Assembly (NCBI RefSeq): GCF_022606465.1
Contig: NZ_JALBUF010000001.1
Location: 310,001 to 374,000 of the forward strand
From: Sulfoacidibacillus ferrooxidans
GTDB taxonomy: Bacteria; Bacillota; Bacilli; Alicyclobacillales; SLC66
DNA length: 64,000 nt
Direction: 5' to 3'
The notes beneath the pieces were generated by a model. The model was not told the origin of the DNA. It made no database searches and worked only from the letters and a program-made list of their open reading frames with translations. The position numbers and the translations under genes are program-made. Of the stretch, positions 34,504 through 44,429 are shown one piece after another. How positions within the stretch are numbered: the first letter of the stretch is position 1; every line of letters begins with the position of its first letter.

Positions 34504-35403
34504 ATGTTCTCTCATTGGTTCGGAATTTTATGGCGATTAATGCGCCCCCCCACTCTTACAGCCTCGCTGACACCTGTCCTTGTTGGAACAGGTCTTGCAT
34601 TACAACACACTCCGCTTCGAACAGGACTTTTTATTGCGATGCTTGTCGCAGCCCTTCTCATTCAAGCTGCAGCCAACATGATTAACGAATACGCTGATTT
34701 TAAACGCGGCCTAGATACAAAAGAAATGGTTGGCATTTCAGGAACGATCGTACGCGATGGTGTTGCACCCAAAACAGTACTCACTATATTTTTTATTACT
34801 ATCGCTATTTCGCTCCTCCTTGGTGTCTATATCGCAATGTCCACATCCATATGGGTAGCAGTAACGGGTATCCTTAGTATGGTCTTTATGTATCTCTACT
34901 CAAGTGGCCCACGCCCTATTTCATATACGCCATTTGGTGAAATTACCGCAGGGGTATTGATGGGTCCTATCATTGTCTTAATTAGCTATTTTATACAAGC
35001 TGGCACACTCTCCATCACAGCAGCCGTTGCATCCATTCCCATCGGCCTTCTCATTGGAGCCATTCTTCTTGCCAATAATATACGCGATCTTGAGCATGAT
35101 CGTCCCGGTGGACGCAAGACGCTCCCTGTGATTCTTGGACGCACACGTGCCATCACACTGTTGAACTCGGTATTCATCATCTCCTATCTCATACTTGTTA
35201 TTCTCGTCATCACAAAGACGCTTACCCCGTTTAGTTTAGTAGCATTACTGGCTTATCCATTTAGCGCACGAATTAGAAGCATGTTTACACAAGCAAAAAA
35301 TTCCACGCAATTGCAGAGTGCATTTAAAGCCACATCCCTTACCTTAATACGATTTGGGTTTCTCCTATTCATCGGACTTATCGTTGGTGCTTCATTCAAA
35401 TAA
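34504..35403 (+). CDS. menA: 1,4-Dihydroxy-2-naphthoate polyprenyltransferase
   Basis: 299 aa UbiA-family membrane protein with about eight helices. First Asp-rich motif NMINEYADFKRGLDTKE (about 59-75) and second LANNIRDLEHDRPGGRKTLP (about 195-214). It attaches the polyprenyl tail, giving demethylmenaquinone. AAGTAGG precedes the ATG. Divergent from menB, so both promoters share the 168-bp gap. Confidence 0.93.
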   Translation: MFSHWFGILWRLMRPPTLTASLTPVLVGTGLALQHTPLRTGLFIAMLVAALLIQAAANMINEYADFKRGLDTKEMVGISGTIVRDGVAPKTVLTIFFITIAISLLLGVYIAMSTSIWVAVTGILSMVFMYLYSSGPRPISYTPFGEITAGVLMGPIIVLISYFIQAGTLSITAAVASIPIGLLIGAILLANNIRDLEHDRPGGRKTLPVILGRTRAITLLNSVFIISYLILVILVITKTLTPFSLVALLAYPFSARIRSMFTQAKNSTQLQSAFKATSLTLIRFGFLLFIGLIVGASFK

Positions 35404-35411
35404 AAATCACA

Positions 35412-35459
35412 AAAAGGAGGATGGGTGTCTGCATGATCGCAGACACCCATCCTCCTTTT
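35412..35459. terminator. Perfect 21-bp terminator between menA and trxB
   Basis: Arms 35412-35432 and 35439-35459 are perfect reverse complements with loop ATGATC; A5 and T4 runs at the ends make it bidirectional for the two convergent genes. Confidence 0.88.
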
Positions 35460-35473
35460 AAAACAAGTGAATC

Positions 35474-36439
35474 TTACGATTGCGCTGTAGTTGCCCAGTC
35501 CTGAACGCTTGATCCCTCAAGAAACTTTTCTACATCCATAGCTGCTTTACAACCTGATCCAGCTGCAGTAATTGCTTGGCGATAATGAGAATCTGCTACA
35601 TCTCCACATGCAAAAACGCCAACAACATTTGTCTCAGTAGTAACGCCATTAGTGTTAATATAACCTACCGCATTAGCATCCAATTGACCATTTAAGAATG
35701 CTGTATTTGGTGAATGTCCAATGGCTACAAAAATTCCTTCTGTTTCAATGACACGCTCTTCTCCTGTCGTAGAATCTTTAACAGAAAGACCTGTAACTTT
35801 TTTGCCATCAGTTACGACTGCTTGTGGCGCTGAGTTTAAAGCCCACTTAATTTTAGGATTTTGACGAGCTCGATCTTGCATGACTTTTGATGCACGTAGT
35901 GAATCACGACGATGAACAATCGTTACTTCAGAAGCAAACTTGGTTAGAAAAGTCGCCTCTTCCATCGCAGAATCTCCGCCACCAACTACAATAATTCGCT
36001 TACCCCGAAAGAAAAACCCATCACAGGTAGCGCAAGTAGACACTCCGTGTCCAATCATCTCTGTTTCTCCATCGATTCCAAGCAGTTTAGCCGATGCACC
36101 TGTTGAAATAATCAAGGCTTCAGCCTCAAACTTCTCCTCACCATTTACGGTAACTGTAAAGGGCCGTTTGCTTAAATCAACATCTGTAACATACCCAGTA
36201 TAGAATTTCGCACCAAAACGCTGTGCTTGTCTCCTCATCTGATCCATCAAAGTAGGTCCCATAATTCCTTCTTCAAAACCTGGAAAGTTTTCAATTTCTG
36301 TTGTTAAGGTCAATTGTCCACCAGGTTCATTGCCTTCAATTACAAAAGGCTCTAAATTAGCACGCGCCGCATAAATAGCCGCTGTGAGTCCCGCAGGTCC
36401 AGTCCCTAATATCATTACGCGATGTTTTTCCACTGTCAT
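35474..36439 (-). CDS. trxB: Thioredoxin reductase
   Basis: 321 aa, usual length. FAD motif GTGPAGLTAAIYAARA (12-27), redox-active CATC (Cys136, Cys139), NADPH motif VVGGGDSAMEEA (about 153-164) and the C-terminal GVFACGDV FAD motif. Reduces thioredoxin with NADPH. AAGAGGTGAC precedes the ATG. Confidence 0.95.
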   Translation of the reverse strand: MTVEKHRVMILGTGPAGLTAAIYAARANLEPFVIEGNEPGGQLTLTTEIENFPGFEEGIMGPTLMDQMRRQAQRFGAKFYTGYVTDVDLSKRPFTVTVNGEEKFEAEALIISTGASAKLLGIDGETEMIGHGVSTCATCDGFFFRGKRIIVVGGGDSAMEEATFLTKFASEVTIVHRRDSLRASKVMQDRARQNPKIKWALNSAPQAVVTDGKKVTGLSVKDSTTGEERVIETEGIFVAIGHSPNTAFLNGQLDANAVGYINTNGVTTETNVVGVFACGDVADSHYRQAITAAGSGCKAAMDVEKFLEGSSVQDWATTAQS

Positions 36440-36490
36440 GTCACCTCTTGATAAAATATAAGCACCATCATCTGTACATACTTAGAGAGG

Positions 36491-36637
36491 TTGTTCAAAA
36501 AGGGGTCAGAACTCCCCGGCGCATGGCAGCGTCAGCGCCAAGAACGCTCCCTCACGTACCCAAAACGTACGCTCAGTCCACATTCTTGGCTTGCTTCCTT
36601 GCACTGCGCGGGTCTTACCTGCCCCCTTTTTGAACAG
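36491..36637. repeat. ~147-bp palindromic (MITE-like) intergenic repeat
   Basis: The ends GTTCAAAAAGGGG (36493-36505) and CCCCTTTTTGAAC (36623-36635) pair perfectly; inside are nested partial stems (GCCAAGAA with TTCTTGGC, CCGGCGCA with TGCGCGGG, and GTACccaaaacGTAC). It has higher GC than its surroundings and no coding potential. It resembles the stem-loop elements common between genes in Bacilli. Only one copy is visible here. Confidence 0.6.
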
Positions 36638-36720
36638 GCTTTTAGAACGAAACCATTCATCTTTAGTATACCTTATTATATTCGATTGGCAATCACGTCA
36701 AAGAGACACTCCAGAGACAT

Positions 36721-37830
36721 TTAATCAATCAAATCTATAACTGCAGCATTTTCTGATTGCGCAATGGTAAGATTCAATTGTTTTGTCAAGTCTACATCCT
36801 CTTGTAATGCACCTTCTTTTAACTCGTCTTGAACAATACGAACAACTGGCCGCAATGGGATTTGATCATAGATTGACACAACAATACCGCTTCTCCCATC
36901 ACTCAACGTAACACTCGTTCCCAGTGGGTATAGTGCAACCCGTTTGCTAAAAATAGAGACTAAATCAAGATCAAATGCAATTCCAGCTTGACTAAACAAA
37001 TACTCCATCACTTGTGCAGGGACCATACCCGCTCGATATGAGCGATGCATGACCATCGCATCATAAACATCAGCAACCGCTATAATTTTACCAAAAATAT
37101 GAACTTGATCACCTTTTAATCCCCGAGGGTACCCGCTCCCATCTATCCGCTCATGGTGCTGATATGCACAATGTGCCACAAGATAAGATAGCTCATGTTG
37201 TCGACTCAGTGCCTGATGTCCCCATGTCGCATGGCTTTTCATGATCTCCCACTCTGGTTTAGTTAGTTTATCCGTCTTATTTAAGACGCTTTCAGGAACC
37301 CACAACTTCCCTATATCGTGTAACATCGCACCTGTTCCCAAATCAAGTAACATTGCGTGTGTCATGCCTAATGCATGTCCTAAAATCAAACTATAAATGG
37401 CAACATTCATCGAATGCACATATGTCCCTTGATCATAGCTTGCCACAGCAGCCAGATCTTCACGAATGATTGTTGTATTCTCGAGTACTTCCACTAACGT
37501 TCCTACATGTGCTCGCAAATCCTTTGTAAACTGCTGGCCAAGCGCAATACGATCAAATGAACTTCCTTCACTTTTCCAAAAGTTCCATCTCTCAGAAATC
37601 GTGTGAATCACCTGTGCTCTTGTTTCCTCTGAAACTATCGCTTCATAAGTGATCCCTTCAGATAATTCATCATCTATGTATATGTACGGGAATTGTTGTT
37701 TAATTTTTTCAATATATGTACTCTTAATGGATTGCCCCTGCTGCAGTAAAATGCGCCCTGTCTTATCATACAAAGTTCGTCCCAGCAACATTCCCTCTTG
37801 CAACAGGGCTGTTGAAATCTTTCTAGCCAA
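36721..37830 (-). CDS. HD-GYP domain protein, probable c-di-GMP phosphodiesterase
   Basis: 369 aa. N-terminal DUF3391-like region (about 1-60). HD-GYP domain about 130-300: HSMNVAIYS, MLHDIGK (His-Asp metal ligands, about 190), HATWGHQ, HHERIDGSGYPRGLKGDQ (GYP motif near 230) and DVYDAM. It would hydrolyse c-di-GMP to GMP. Cytoplasmic, no receiver domain. It lies just downstream of mtnA. Confidence 0.88.
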   Translation of the reverse strand: MARKISTALLQEGMLLGRTLYDKTGRILLQQGQSIKSTYIEKIKQQFPYIYIDDELSEGITYEAIVSEETRAQVIHTISERWNFWKSEGSSFDRIALGQQFTKDLRAHVGTLVEVLENTTIIREDLAAVASYDQGTYVHSMNVAIYSLILGHALGMTHAMLLDLGTGAMLHDIGKLWVPESVLNKTDKLTKPEWEIMKSHATWGHQALSRQHELSYLVAHCAYQHHERIDGSGYPRGLKGDQVHIFGKIIAVADVYDAMVMHRSYRAGMVPAQVMEYLFSQAGIAFDLDLVSIFSKRVALYPLGTSVTLSDGRSGIVVSIYDQIPLRPVVRIVQDELKEGALQEDVDLTKQLNLTIAQSENAAVIDLID

Positions 37831-37872
37831 GCAAAAGAGCCCCCTTCAGTATCTTTGTACAGCATGTATTAC

Positions 37873-38895
37873 TTACAAGAACTTAAAAGGAGGATGATAC
37901 GTTCCTTTTTCAGTAACGATGGCTGTAATCAATTCGTGCGGTGTAACATCGAACGCTGGGTTGTATACATGTATATCTTTGGGCGCAGTCTGTATTCCTC
38001 CCCACTCAATGACCTCTTGTGCTGAGCGCTCTTCTATCGGAATATCTAAACCCGATTGAGTTTTCGGATCAATCGTTGACCATGGCGCGACCACATAGAA
38101 TGGAATGTGAAAATGTTTAGCCAAGATAGCCACCTGATGTGTTCCAATTTTATTTGCTGTATCTCCATTTGCAGCTATTCGATCGGCCCCAACCATCACG
38201 GCCTGAATCTTCCCTTGAGCCATAACTGTAGCTGCCATATTGTCACAGATTAACGTGACATCAATACCAGCTCTTTGCAATTCCCATGCAGTTAACCGTG
38301 CACCTTGTAATACAGGCCGCGTCTCATCAGCGTATACATGAATGGTAATTCCTTCTTCATGTGCCACATAAAATCCCGCAAGCGCCGTCCCGTATTGACT
38401 TGTAGCAAGTGCGCCAGTATTGCAATGTGTAAGGATTCCCATGTCTTCCTTTATAAATTCAAGCAAATGTACGCCCATCGCCCTACATGCACGCTCATCT
38501 TCATCCTGAATGGACTCAGCCTCGCTCTTCAACCGTTCTAACGTCGTAGCAACCAAATCATTGGGATGTCTTTGTGCAACAGCAACCATACGGTCCACAG
38601 CCCATGCTAAGTTAACTGCCGTCGGACGAGCACTCTTCAAATATACTGATTGTACATACAACTCTTTATAAAATACTTCATGATCTTTATGTGCGTGTTT
38701 TCTAAGCCCTAAATACAGTCCATATGCTGCCGTCATTCCAATCGCCGGGGCCCCCCGCACTTTCATCGATCGAATAGCTTGAAATGCATCTTGCTCATCG
38801 TTAACCACAAGATAACAAAGTTCTGCTGGCAATTTTGTTTGGTCAATTAACTGGAGTTTCTCTCCATCAAACACAATCGTCCGAAAGCTAGAATT
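37873..38895 (-). CDS. mtnA: Methylthioribose-1-phosphate isomerase
   Basis: 340 aa from ATG 38895. Motifs MKVRGAPAIGMTAAYGLYLGL (about 43-63), THCNTGALAT (catalytic Cys near 155), and VGADRIAANGDTANKIGT (catalytic Asp near 236). Methionine salvage, recycling the methylthioadenosine left by spermidine synthesis (compare speD here). Close eIF2B-like paralogues differ at these motifs, so the call is firm. Other mtn genes are not adjacent. Confidence 0.92.
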   Translation of the reverse strand, partial: NSSFRTIVFDGEKLQLIDQTKLPAELCYLVVNDEQDAFQAIRSMKVRGAPAIGMTAAYGLYLGLRKHAHKDHEVFYKELYVQSVYLKSARPTAVNLAWAVDRMVAVAQRHPNDLVATTLERLKSEAESIQDEDERACRAMGVHLLEFIKEDMGILTHCNTGALATSQYGTALAGFYVAHEEGITIHVYADETRPVLQGARLTAWELQRAGIDVTLICDNMAATVMAQGKIQAVMVGADRIAANGDTANKIGTHQVAILAKHFHIPFYVVAPWSTIDPKTQSGLDIPIEERSAQEVIEWGGIQTAPKDIHVYNPAFDVTPHELITAIVTEKGTYHPPFKFL

Positions 38896-39075
38896 CATCA
38901 ACCTGCAACACTTCCTCCACGTGCTCATTTCCCTACATTAAAATACTGATGTCATCATACCAGAAATCGATGAATAGTTACTCAACTTTTTATAAATAGG
39001 AATACAGAGACTACATAAATTCTTTGTCACATTTCAGACAAATTTAACTCTTGCCAATATGCCGTTTAACCGTGT

Positions 39076-39081
39076 TATAAT
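39076..39081 (+). promoter_or_regulatory. -10 box of the aceA promoter
   Basis: Perfect TATAAT; the best -35 is TTGCCA 19 nt upstream, a long spacer. Start near 39088, giving a leader of about 72 nt. Confidence 0.45.
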
Positions 39082-39159
39082 ACAGTTATAAAAAATAGAA
39101 CATAGTAGCACACAGATCGGGTGAAATAACAGGGTGATTTTGGAGAGGGGTTAACACAC

Positions 39160-40446
39160 ATGTTACAAAAATTAGTGGCGAATTTAGAGAAAAATTGGGA
39201 TGAGCAACCGAGATGGCGAGGGATTACAAGAACATATTCTGCTGAGGACGTGATGCGCTTGCGCGGATCACTATCCATCGAACACACTTTAGCACGTAAG
39301 GGTGCTGAAAAATTGTGGCATCTGTTGCATACAGAAGAGTACATTCCTGCACTCGGTGCACTTACAGGAAACCAAGCAGTACAACAAGTACGCGCAGGAT
39401 TAAAAGCGATCTATCTCAGTGGATGGCAAGTCGCAGCAGACGCAAACCTTTCAGGACAGATGTATCCAGATCAGAGTCTATACCCAGCGAACAGTGTTCC
39501 TCATGTTGTCAAACGTATTAACCAAGCATTGCAACGTGCTGACCAGATTGATTGGCAAGAAGGACGATCTGAAACAGACTGGTTTGTACCAATCGTTGCA
39601 GATGGTGAAGCAGGATTTGGCGGTCCATTAAACGTCTTTGAATTAACGAAATCAATGATTGAATCTGGTGCTGCAGCTGTACATTTTGAAGATCAACTCG
39701 CATCTGAAAAGAAATGCGGTCACATGGGTGGAAAAGTGTTAATCCCTACTGCACAAGCCGTTCGTAACCTTATCGCAGCACGTTTAGCAGCAGATGTTAT
39801 GGATGTTCCTACTCTGATTGTGGCTCGCACAGATGCCAATGGCGCATTCCTTATCACGAGTGATGTCGACCCAAGAGATCAGGAGTTTATTACTGGGGAG
39901 CGTACAGTAGAAGGATTTTTCCGATTGCGCGGTGGGATTGATGCAGCGATCGCACGTGGATTGGCCTATGCCCCATATGCTGATCTCATTTGGTGTGAAA
40001 CCTCTGAGCCAAACTTAGATGAAGCCAAAAAGTTTGCAGATGCGATTCACCGCGAATTCCCTGGCAAGTTACTTGCCTACAACTGCTCACCTTCTTTTAA
40101 CTGGAGAAAAAAATTAGATGAAGAAACTATCGCGACATTCCAACAGCAAATTGGCGCCATGGGATATAAATTTCAATTTGTAACACTTGCTGGTTTCCAT
40201 GCACTCAATCACAGCATGTTTGAATTGGCCCGAACATACAAAGAAAATGGTATGGCTGCTTACTCAAAACTACAACAGGCGGAATTTGATAGTGAAGTAT
40301 ACGGTTACACTGCCACACGTCATCAACGAGAAGTAGGCACTGGGTATTTTGATGAAGTTTCGCAAGCCATTTCTGGTGGTATTTCTTCAACTACAGCATT
40401 GCATGGTTCTACAGAAGAAGAGCAATTTGTTGCAAATGAAGCCTAG
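39160..40446 (+). CDS. aceA: Isocitrate lyase
   Basis: 428 aa, close to the E. coli length. Catalytic KKCGHMGGK (Cys186), [17 protein letters not shown] and the ARTDANGA motif. Splits isocitrate into glyoxylate and succinate for growth on acetate or fatty acids; acs is 5.5 kb away. Malate synthase is not seen here. AGAGGGG upstream of the ATG. Confidence 0.95.
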   Translation: MLQKLVANLEKNWDEQPRWRGITRTYSAEDVMRLRGSLSIEHTLARKGAEKLWHLLHTEEYIPALGALTGNQAVQQVRAGLKAIYLSGWQVAADANLSGQMYPDQSLYPANSVPHVVKRINQALQRADQIDWQEGRSETDWFVPIVADGEAGFGGPLNVFELTKSMIESGAAAVHFEDQLASEKKCGHMGGKVLIPTAQAVRNLIAARLAADVMDVPTLIVARTDANGAFLITSDVDPRDQEFITGERTVEGFFRLRGGIDAAIARGLAYAPYADLIWCETSEPNLDEAKKFADAIHREFPGKLLAYNCSPSFNWRKKLDEETIATFQQQIGAMGYKFQFVTLAGFHALNHSMFELARTYKENGMAAYSKLQQAEFDSEVYGYTATRHQREVGTGYFDEVSQAISGGISSTTALHGSTEEEQFVANEA

Positions 40447-40485
40447 AATATTTTTAAGTTATTATAAATACAAGAAAACTCATTA

Positions 40486-40528
40486 AGAAGGTGAGCGATG
40501 TTAGTAAAACTAGCATCGCTCACCTTCT
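40486..40528 (+). terminator. Hairpin after aceA
   Basis: 19-bp stem (15 perfect pairs plus TTAG/CTAG with one G-U), 5-nt loop; no T-tract on the plus strand. Confidence 0.65.
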
Positions 40529-40615
40529 GACTCATAGGCAACGGGTTTATGCATCTATGCAGACCATTTCATTCAATCTCGCTGTGAGACACGCGTTTCT
40601 CTTTAAAAGCACATA

Positions 40616-40897
40616 TTATCCAAACTTGTAAGTAATACCATGACCACCTTTAGGATAAACCCACTCAATGTTATACGTTGGACAACCAATGCGGCACGTT
40701 CCACACTCAATGCAATTCTCAAATGCAACACTTGTCATTGACTCTTTGTCCATCCAATGGTAAACATCTGCTGGGCAAAAATCTTGACACTCCTTTGTCT
40801 CGCAATGCAAACACACATCTTGATCCTTAATAATGAGATGTGATGTTTCATCTACCTTATAGCGAATCGTGTATAATTTTTCTGCAATAGAGCTCAT
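40616..40897 (-). CDS. fixX: FixX ferredoxin-like protein
   Basis: 93 aa from ATG 40897, which overlaps the fixC stop (ATGA). Two iron-sulfur motifs: CLHCETKECQDFCP and CIECGTCRIGCP. It passes electrons between the ETF proteins and FixC in the FixABCX complex. Last gene of fixABCX. Confidence 0.9.
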   Translation of the reverse strand: MSSIAEKLYTIRYKVDETSHLIIKDQDVCLHCETKECQDFCPADVYHWMDKESMTSVAFENCIECGTCRIGCPTYNIEWVYPKGGHGITYKFG

Positions 40898-42201
40898 CCG
40901 TTCATCGCCCTCCACCCTTGCGCTCCTAGTTTGACCATATTCATCAATCCTCCAGCAGCTTGAGTTACTCCTCGCATCGCTATTTTCTGTTTATCAGACT
41001 TTGGAACTCCATCCACTAAAAGCATTTGATATGCTGCTTCATTGAGTGCCTTTGGAAGTTTATCAAAGGTCAATGAAGGATCAGAATCACTCAGAAAATG
41101 ATGTAATCCCTTGTATTTTTTCAAGTCTTTATGAACAAACGATTCCTTTACTCGTCGATCATAACCAGCAAGGCCAACACGTGAAAAATCCCCCGTCTCA
41201 TGCGCTTCTATGATCGCCTCTGCAGCAAATCTACCTGATGTCATCGCAAGATTTGTTCCTTCGCGATGAACAAAGTTGACTAACTGAGCTGCATCACCAC
41301 AGATCATCCAACCATCCCCAGACAAAGGGGGAATGGAATGAAATCCACCTTCAGGAATAAGATGACCAGCGTATTCTTTTGTTTCTCCACCTTGTAGTAA
41401 CCTGCGCAACATCGGATGCTGCTTAACACCTTCTAAAAGTTCATACGGTTTTACTCGTTTTTTCTTGAGATCACTAACCATCACACCAACACCAAAAGAT
41501 AATGTATCTTGATTCGTATAAAGAAAGCCTAATCCCGCCATCCCCATGGTATTGCCGACAAATTCTGTTGTAACGCCTTCATTGCCCTCAAGATTAAAGC
41601 GATCCATAATCTTCTCTTTAGGCATAGCAATCACTTCTTTCACTGCAAGCGAAACTTCATTTGGCGACCATTCCCTATGGACGCCTAGCGCTTTACCTAG
41701 CAATGAATTTACACCATCTGCTACGACTACAACATTCGCATAGAGATCACCTTGATCGCGATCCGTGCGTACACCGACTACTTTCTCCCCTTCGCGAATT
41801 ACATCGATGACTACCGTTTCGTAGATATTGAGCGATCCTGCCTGCTCAGCTTTTGTAGCAAACCACTGATCAAACTTGACTCTCAGTCCTGTCCAGCAGT
41901 TATTTGGTTCCTTAAATGCTTCGTTTCTGTGTCCTATAGTGACACCCGCTTGGTCACTCAAGATCCACAACCTCTGTTCAATGACTTGACGCTCAAGCGG
42001 TGCCTCCTTCCAAAATTCTGGAATGATGTCTTCTAACTGCTTGCGATAAATGACTCCACCAAATATATTTTTTGCTCCTGGAAATTCTCCTCGTTCAATT
42101 AAGACAACGTTTAGCCCTGCCTTTGCCATGATATATGCGGCTGCACTACCCGCTGGACCGGCACCTACAATAATTGCATCAAAATGTTCTGTCGCCACCA
42201 T
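40894..42201 (-). CDS. fixC: FixC flavoprotein (ETF:quinone oxidoreductase-like)
   Basis: 435 aa from ATG 42201 (GGGGAGAGG upstream). FAD motif VGAGPAGSAAAYIMAKAG (about 12-29), GVNSLLG and the DAAQLVNFVHREGTNLAM motif (about 305-322). It carries FAD and would reduce menaquinone. Overlaps fixX by 4 nt. Confidence 0.9.
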   Translation of the reverse strand: MVATEHFDAIIVGAGPAGSAAAYIMAKAGLNVVLIERGEFPGAKNIFGGVIYRKQLEDIIPEFWKEAPLERQVIEQRLWILSDQAGVTIGHRNEAFKEPNNCWTGLRVKFDQWFATKAEQAGSLNIYETVVIDVIREGEKVVGVRTDRDQGDLYANVVVVADGVNSLLGKALGVHREWSPNEVSLAVKEVIAMPKEKIMDRFNLEGNEGVTTEFVGNTMGMAGLGFLYTNQDTLSFGVGVMVSDLKKKRVKPYELLEGVKQHPMLRRLLQGGETKEYAGHLIPEGGFHSIPPLSGDGWMICGDAAQLVNFVHREGTNLAMTSGRFAAEAIIEAHETGDFSRVGLAGYDRRVKESFVHKDLKKYKGLHHFLSDSDPSLTFDKLPKALNEAAYQMLLVDGVPKSDKQKIAMRGVTQAAGGLMNMVKLGAQGWRAMNG

Positions 42202-42290
42202 AATCCTCTCCCCTGAGTGACAAACCATTGCCTCGTGCTCATCGTTATTCCCTCAGATACAAATAAGACGATGATCTAAGCTATTTCCCA

Positions 42291-43424
42291 TTACAGAGCA
42301 ATCCCGACAGATTCTTGACCATCCTTCTGCGCCTTAATCGCTGTACATAAGGCAGGTACAAGTGTGAATAAATCACCCACAATCCCCAAATGGGCAACTT
42401 TAAAAATAGGGGCGTTTGGATCGCGATTGATCGCTACGATCATATCTGCGTTTTGCATACCGACTACATGTTGAACTGCACCAGAGATCCCAATGGCAAA
42501 GTACAACTTAGGACGCACCGTTGAACCTGTCTGGCCAACTTGATGATCATGTGTAATCCAACCTGCATCTACCGCCGCTCGAGAAGCACCGACCACACCC
42601 CCGAGAGCATCGGCAAGATTCTGAAGCAATGCGAATGCCTCTGGTCCACCAAGCCCTCTTCCTCCTGCAACAATAATCTCCTGATCTTCCAGACTAACGT
42701 AATCATTTTGTTCCAAAAAGTCCAGCACTCTAGTTACAATTTCATCTTCTTTCATCTGTGAAGCAATTGGAATAATGTCACCGTCTCTTGTTGGATCAAG
42801 TGGCAATGCAAGAAACACGCCAGAACGAGCAGTAGCCATCTGAGGCTTAAACTGTTTACACAGAATCGTGGCTAACATCTTCTCTGAAAATGCCGGTCGA
42901 CTGGCAAGCAGTAATCGCTGCTCATCAACATCTAGCTGAGTACAGTCAGCTGTTAAACCTGTCGGTAAGTGTGTTGCAATGGCACCCGCCAAATCCCTTC
43001 CCGTATATGTTGCACCCATTAAAACAATTTCTGGCTTATACTGGCCAATAACAGTCAGGCAAACTTTGCTATATGGTCGAGTGCGGTAATCTTTTAACTC
43101 TTCTGAATCGCACAAGTACACTTGATCGGCACCCCGATAAATGGCTTCCTTGGCAAGTGCAGATACGTTTGAGCCAATCACAAGTGCCGAAAGATGTGTA
43201 TTTAATTTATCAGCAAGGCGACGTCCCTCGCCAAGTAGTTGCCATGAAACTTTTTTAGCTATGCCATTTCGTTGCTCCACAACAATAAGAATCCCACGAT
43301 AATCAGACCAATCTTTTTCTGGCATAACGTCTCTAGGAGAGGGGCGCCTAGACTTTGTTCCCACAGTTGTATCCGTTTTGTCTATTTCTGGAGATGTTTT
43401 TGGCAAGTCATTCATCTTTATCAT
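42291..43424 (-). CDS. fixB: FixB, electron transfer flavoprotein alpha subunit
   Basis: 377 aa. A polar tail of about 45 residues precedes the ETF-alpha fold (YRGILIVVEQ). The C-terminal FAD-binding motif has GGRGLGGPEAF, VGASRAAVDAGW, QVGQTGSTVRPKLYFAIGISGAVQH and NRDPNAPIFKVA. The start may be ATG 43424 or 43415. Partner of FixA. Confidence 0.92.
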   Translation of the reverse strand: MIKMNDLPKTSPEIDKTDTTVGTKSRRPSPRDVMPEKDWSDYRGILIVVEQRNGIAKKVSWQLLGEGRRLADKLNTHLSALVIGSNVSALAKEAIYRGADQVYLCDSEELKDYRTRPYSKVCLTVIGQYKPEIVLMGATYTGRDLAGAIATHLPTGLTADCTQLDVDEQRLLLASRPAFSEKMLATILCKQFKPQMATARSGVFLALPLDPTRDGDIIPIASQMKEDEIVTRVLDFLEQNDYVSLEDQEIIVAGGRGLGGPEAFALLQNLADALGGVVGASRAAVDAGWITHDHQVGQTGSTVRPKLYFAIGISGAVQHVVGMQNADMIVAINRDPNAPIFKVAHLGIVGDLFTLVPALCTAIKAQKDGQESVGIAL

Positions 43425-43434
43425 TTCCCCCCAT

Positions 43435-44265
43435 CTAGGACCATCCGAGACGTGTCGCCGTCTCGCTTTGCCACAAGCGTTTTGCTATATCGGCAGCAAT
43501 GGCCTCTGGAGATACACCATCGATCATCTCTGTACTAATTTGACGTGGCTCTGGCACCCATGTTTTAGAAACAATAGTAGGCGATCCTTTCAAACCAATC
43601 TTTGAGCGATCAAGATCAGGAAAATCACTGGTAGACCAAACAATGGGTTGATACCGCGCAGCCCTCAACACCCCAGGCAAACTCGCACGGCGTGGTTTAT
43701 TTAATTCCGTTAACACAGTAATGAGTGCAGGCAGTCGAGTCTCCACGACTTCGACACCATCTTCAAGATGCCGATGTACTGTCACCACACGATTTATTTC
43801 ATCAATATCAATAACTTTTTCTACATAAGTTAACTGATCATAATCCAGGCGACAAGCAACACCCGGACCAACTTGACCGGTATCCCCATCTAATGTCTGT
43901 TTCCCACAAAAAACAAGATCAACTGGCCCATAAACTTGCGCCACCTTTTGTACTGTAAGCGCTATCACATATGACGTAGCTAAGGTATCTGCACCAGCAA
44001 AAGCACGATCACTTACAAGGACAGCTTCATCAGCCCCCATGGCAATACATTGTCGTAAAGATTTCTCAGCAGACGGGGGTCCCATCGAAATAATAGTCAC
44101 TCTAGCTCCATGTGAATCCTTAAATCGCAATGCTTCTTCTACTCCATGCAAATCATAATAATTAACAATAGCTGGAACACCTTGCCTGATCAATGTATTA
44201 GTGTTTGGATCAATGCGAATCTCACGACTATCAGGGACCTGTTTAATACACACGACAATATGCAT
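43435..44265 (-). CDS. fixA: FixA, electron transfer flavoprotein beta subunit
   Basis: 276 aa from ATG 44265 with GGAGGTGG upstream. IKQVPDSREIRIDPNTNTLIRQGVP and FCGKQTLDGDTGQVGP mark the ETF-beta fold. In FixAB it bears the bifurcating flavin that oxidises NADH. First gene of fixABCX, only 10 nt from fixB. Confidence 0.92.
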   Translation of the reverse strand: MHIVVCIKQVPDSREIRIDPNTNTLIRQGVPAIVNYYDLHGVEEALRFKDSHGARVTIISMGPPSAEKSLRQCIAMGADEAVLVSDRAFAGADTLATSYVIALTVQKVAQVYGPVDLVFCGKQTLDGDTGQVGPGVACRLDYDQLTYVEKVIDIDEINRVVTVHRHLEDGVEVVETRLPALITVLTELNKPRRASLPGVLRAARYQPIVWSTSDFPDLDRSKIGLKGSPTIVSKTWVPEPRQISTEMIDGVSPEAIAADIAKRLWQSETATRLGWS

Positions 44266-44429
44266 ACAGCCACCTCCGTGAATTGCGACATTTTTCACAT
44301 AACATGTTACAAAATTTTGAACGTTCCCTTAATTATTTTTAGATTACTCCGATCTGTATGATTTAGCAATACTCAATTATTCATGGTATACGATCATCTT
44401 CACATAATATATCTATAATTTTTCATTGT

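Noticed and set aside
36491-36637. CRISPR array or tRNA-like gene
   Set aside because: No regularly spaced repeats and no tRNA arms; it is a single nested palindrome.
40616-44265. Evidence of nitrogen fixation
   Set aside because: FixABCX occurs in many non-diazotrophs, and no nif gene is in the window.
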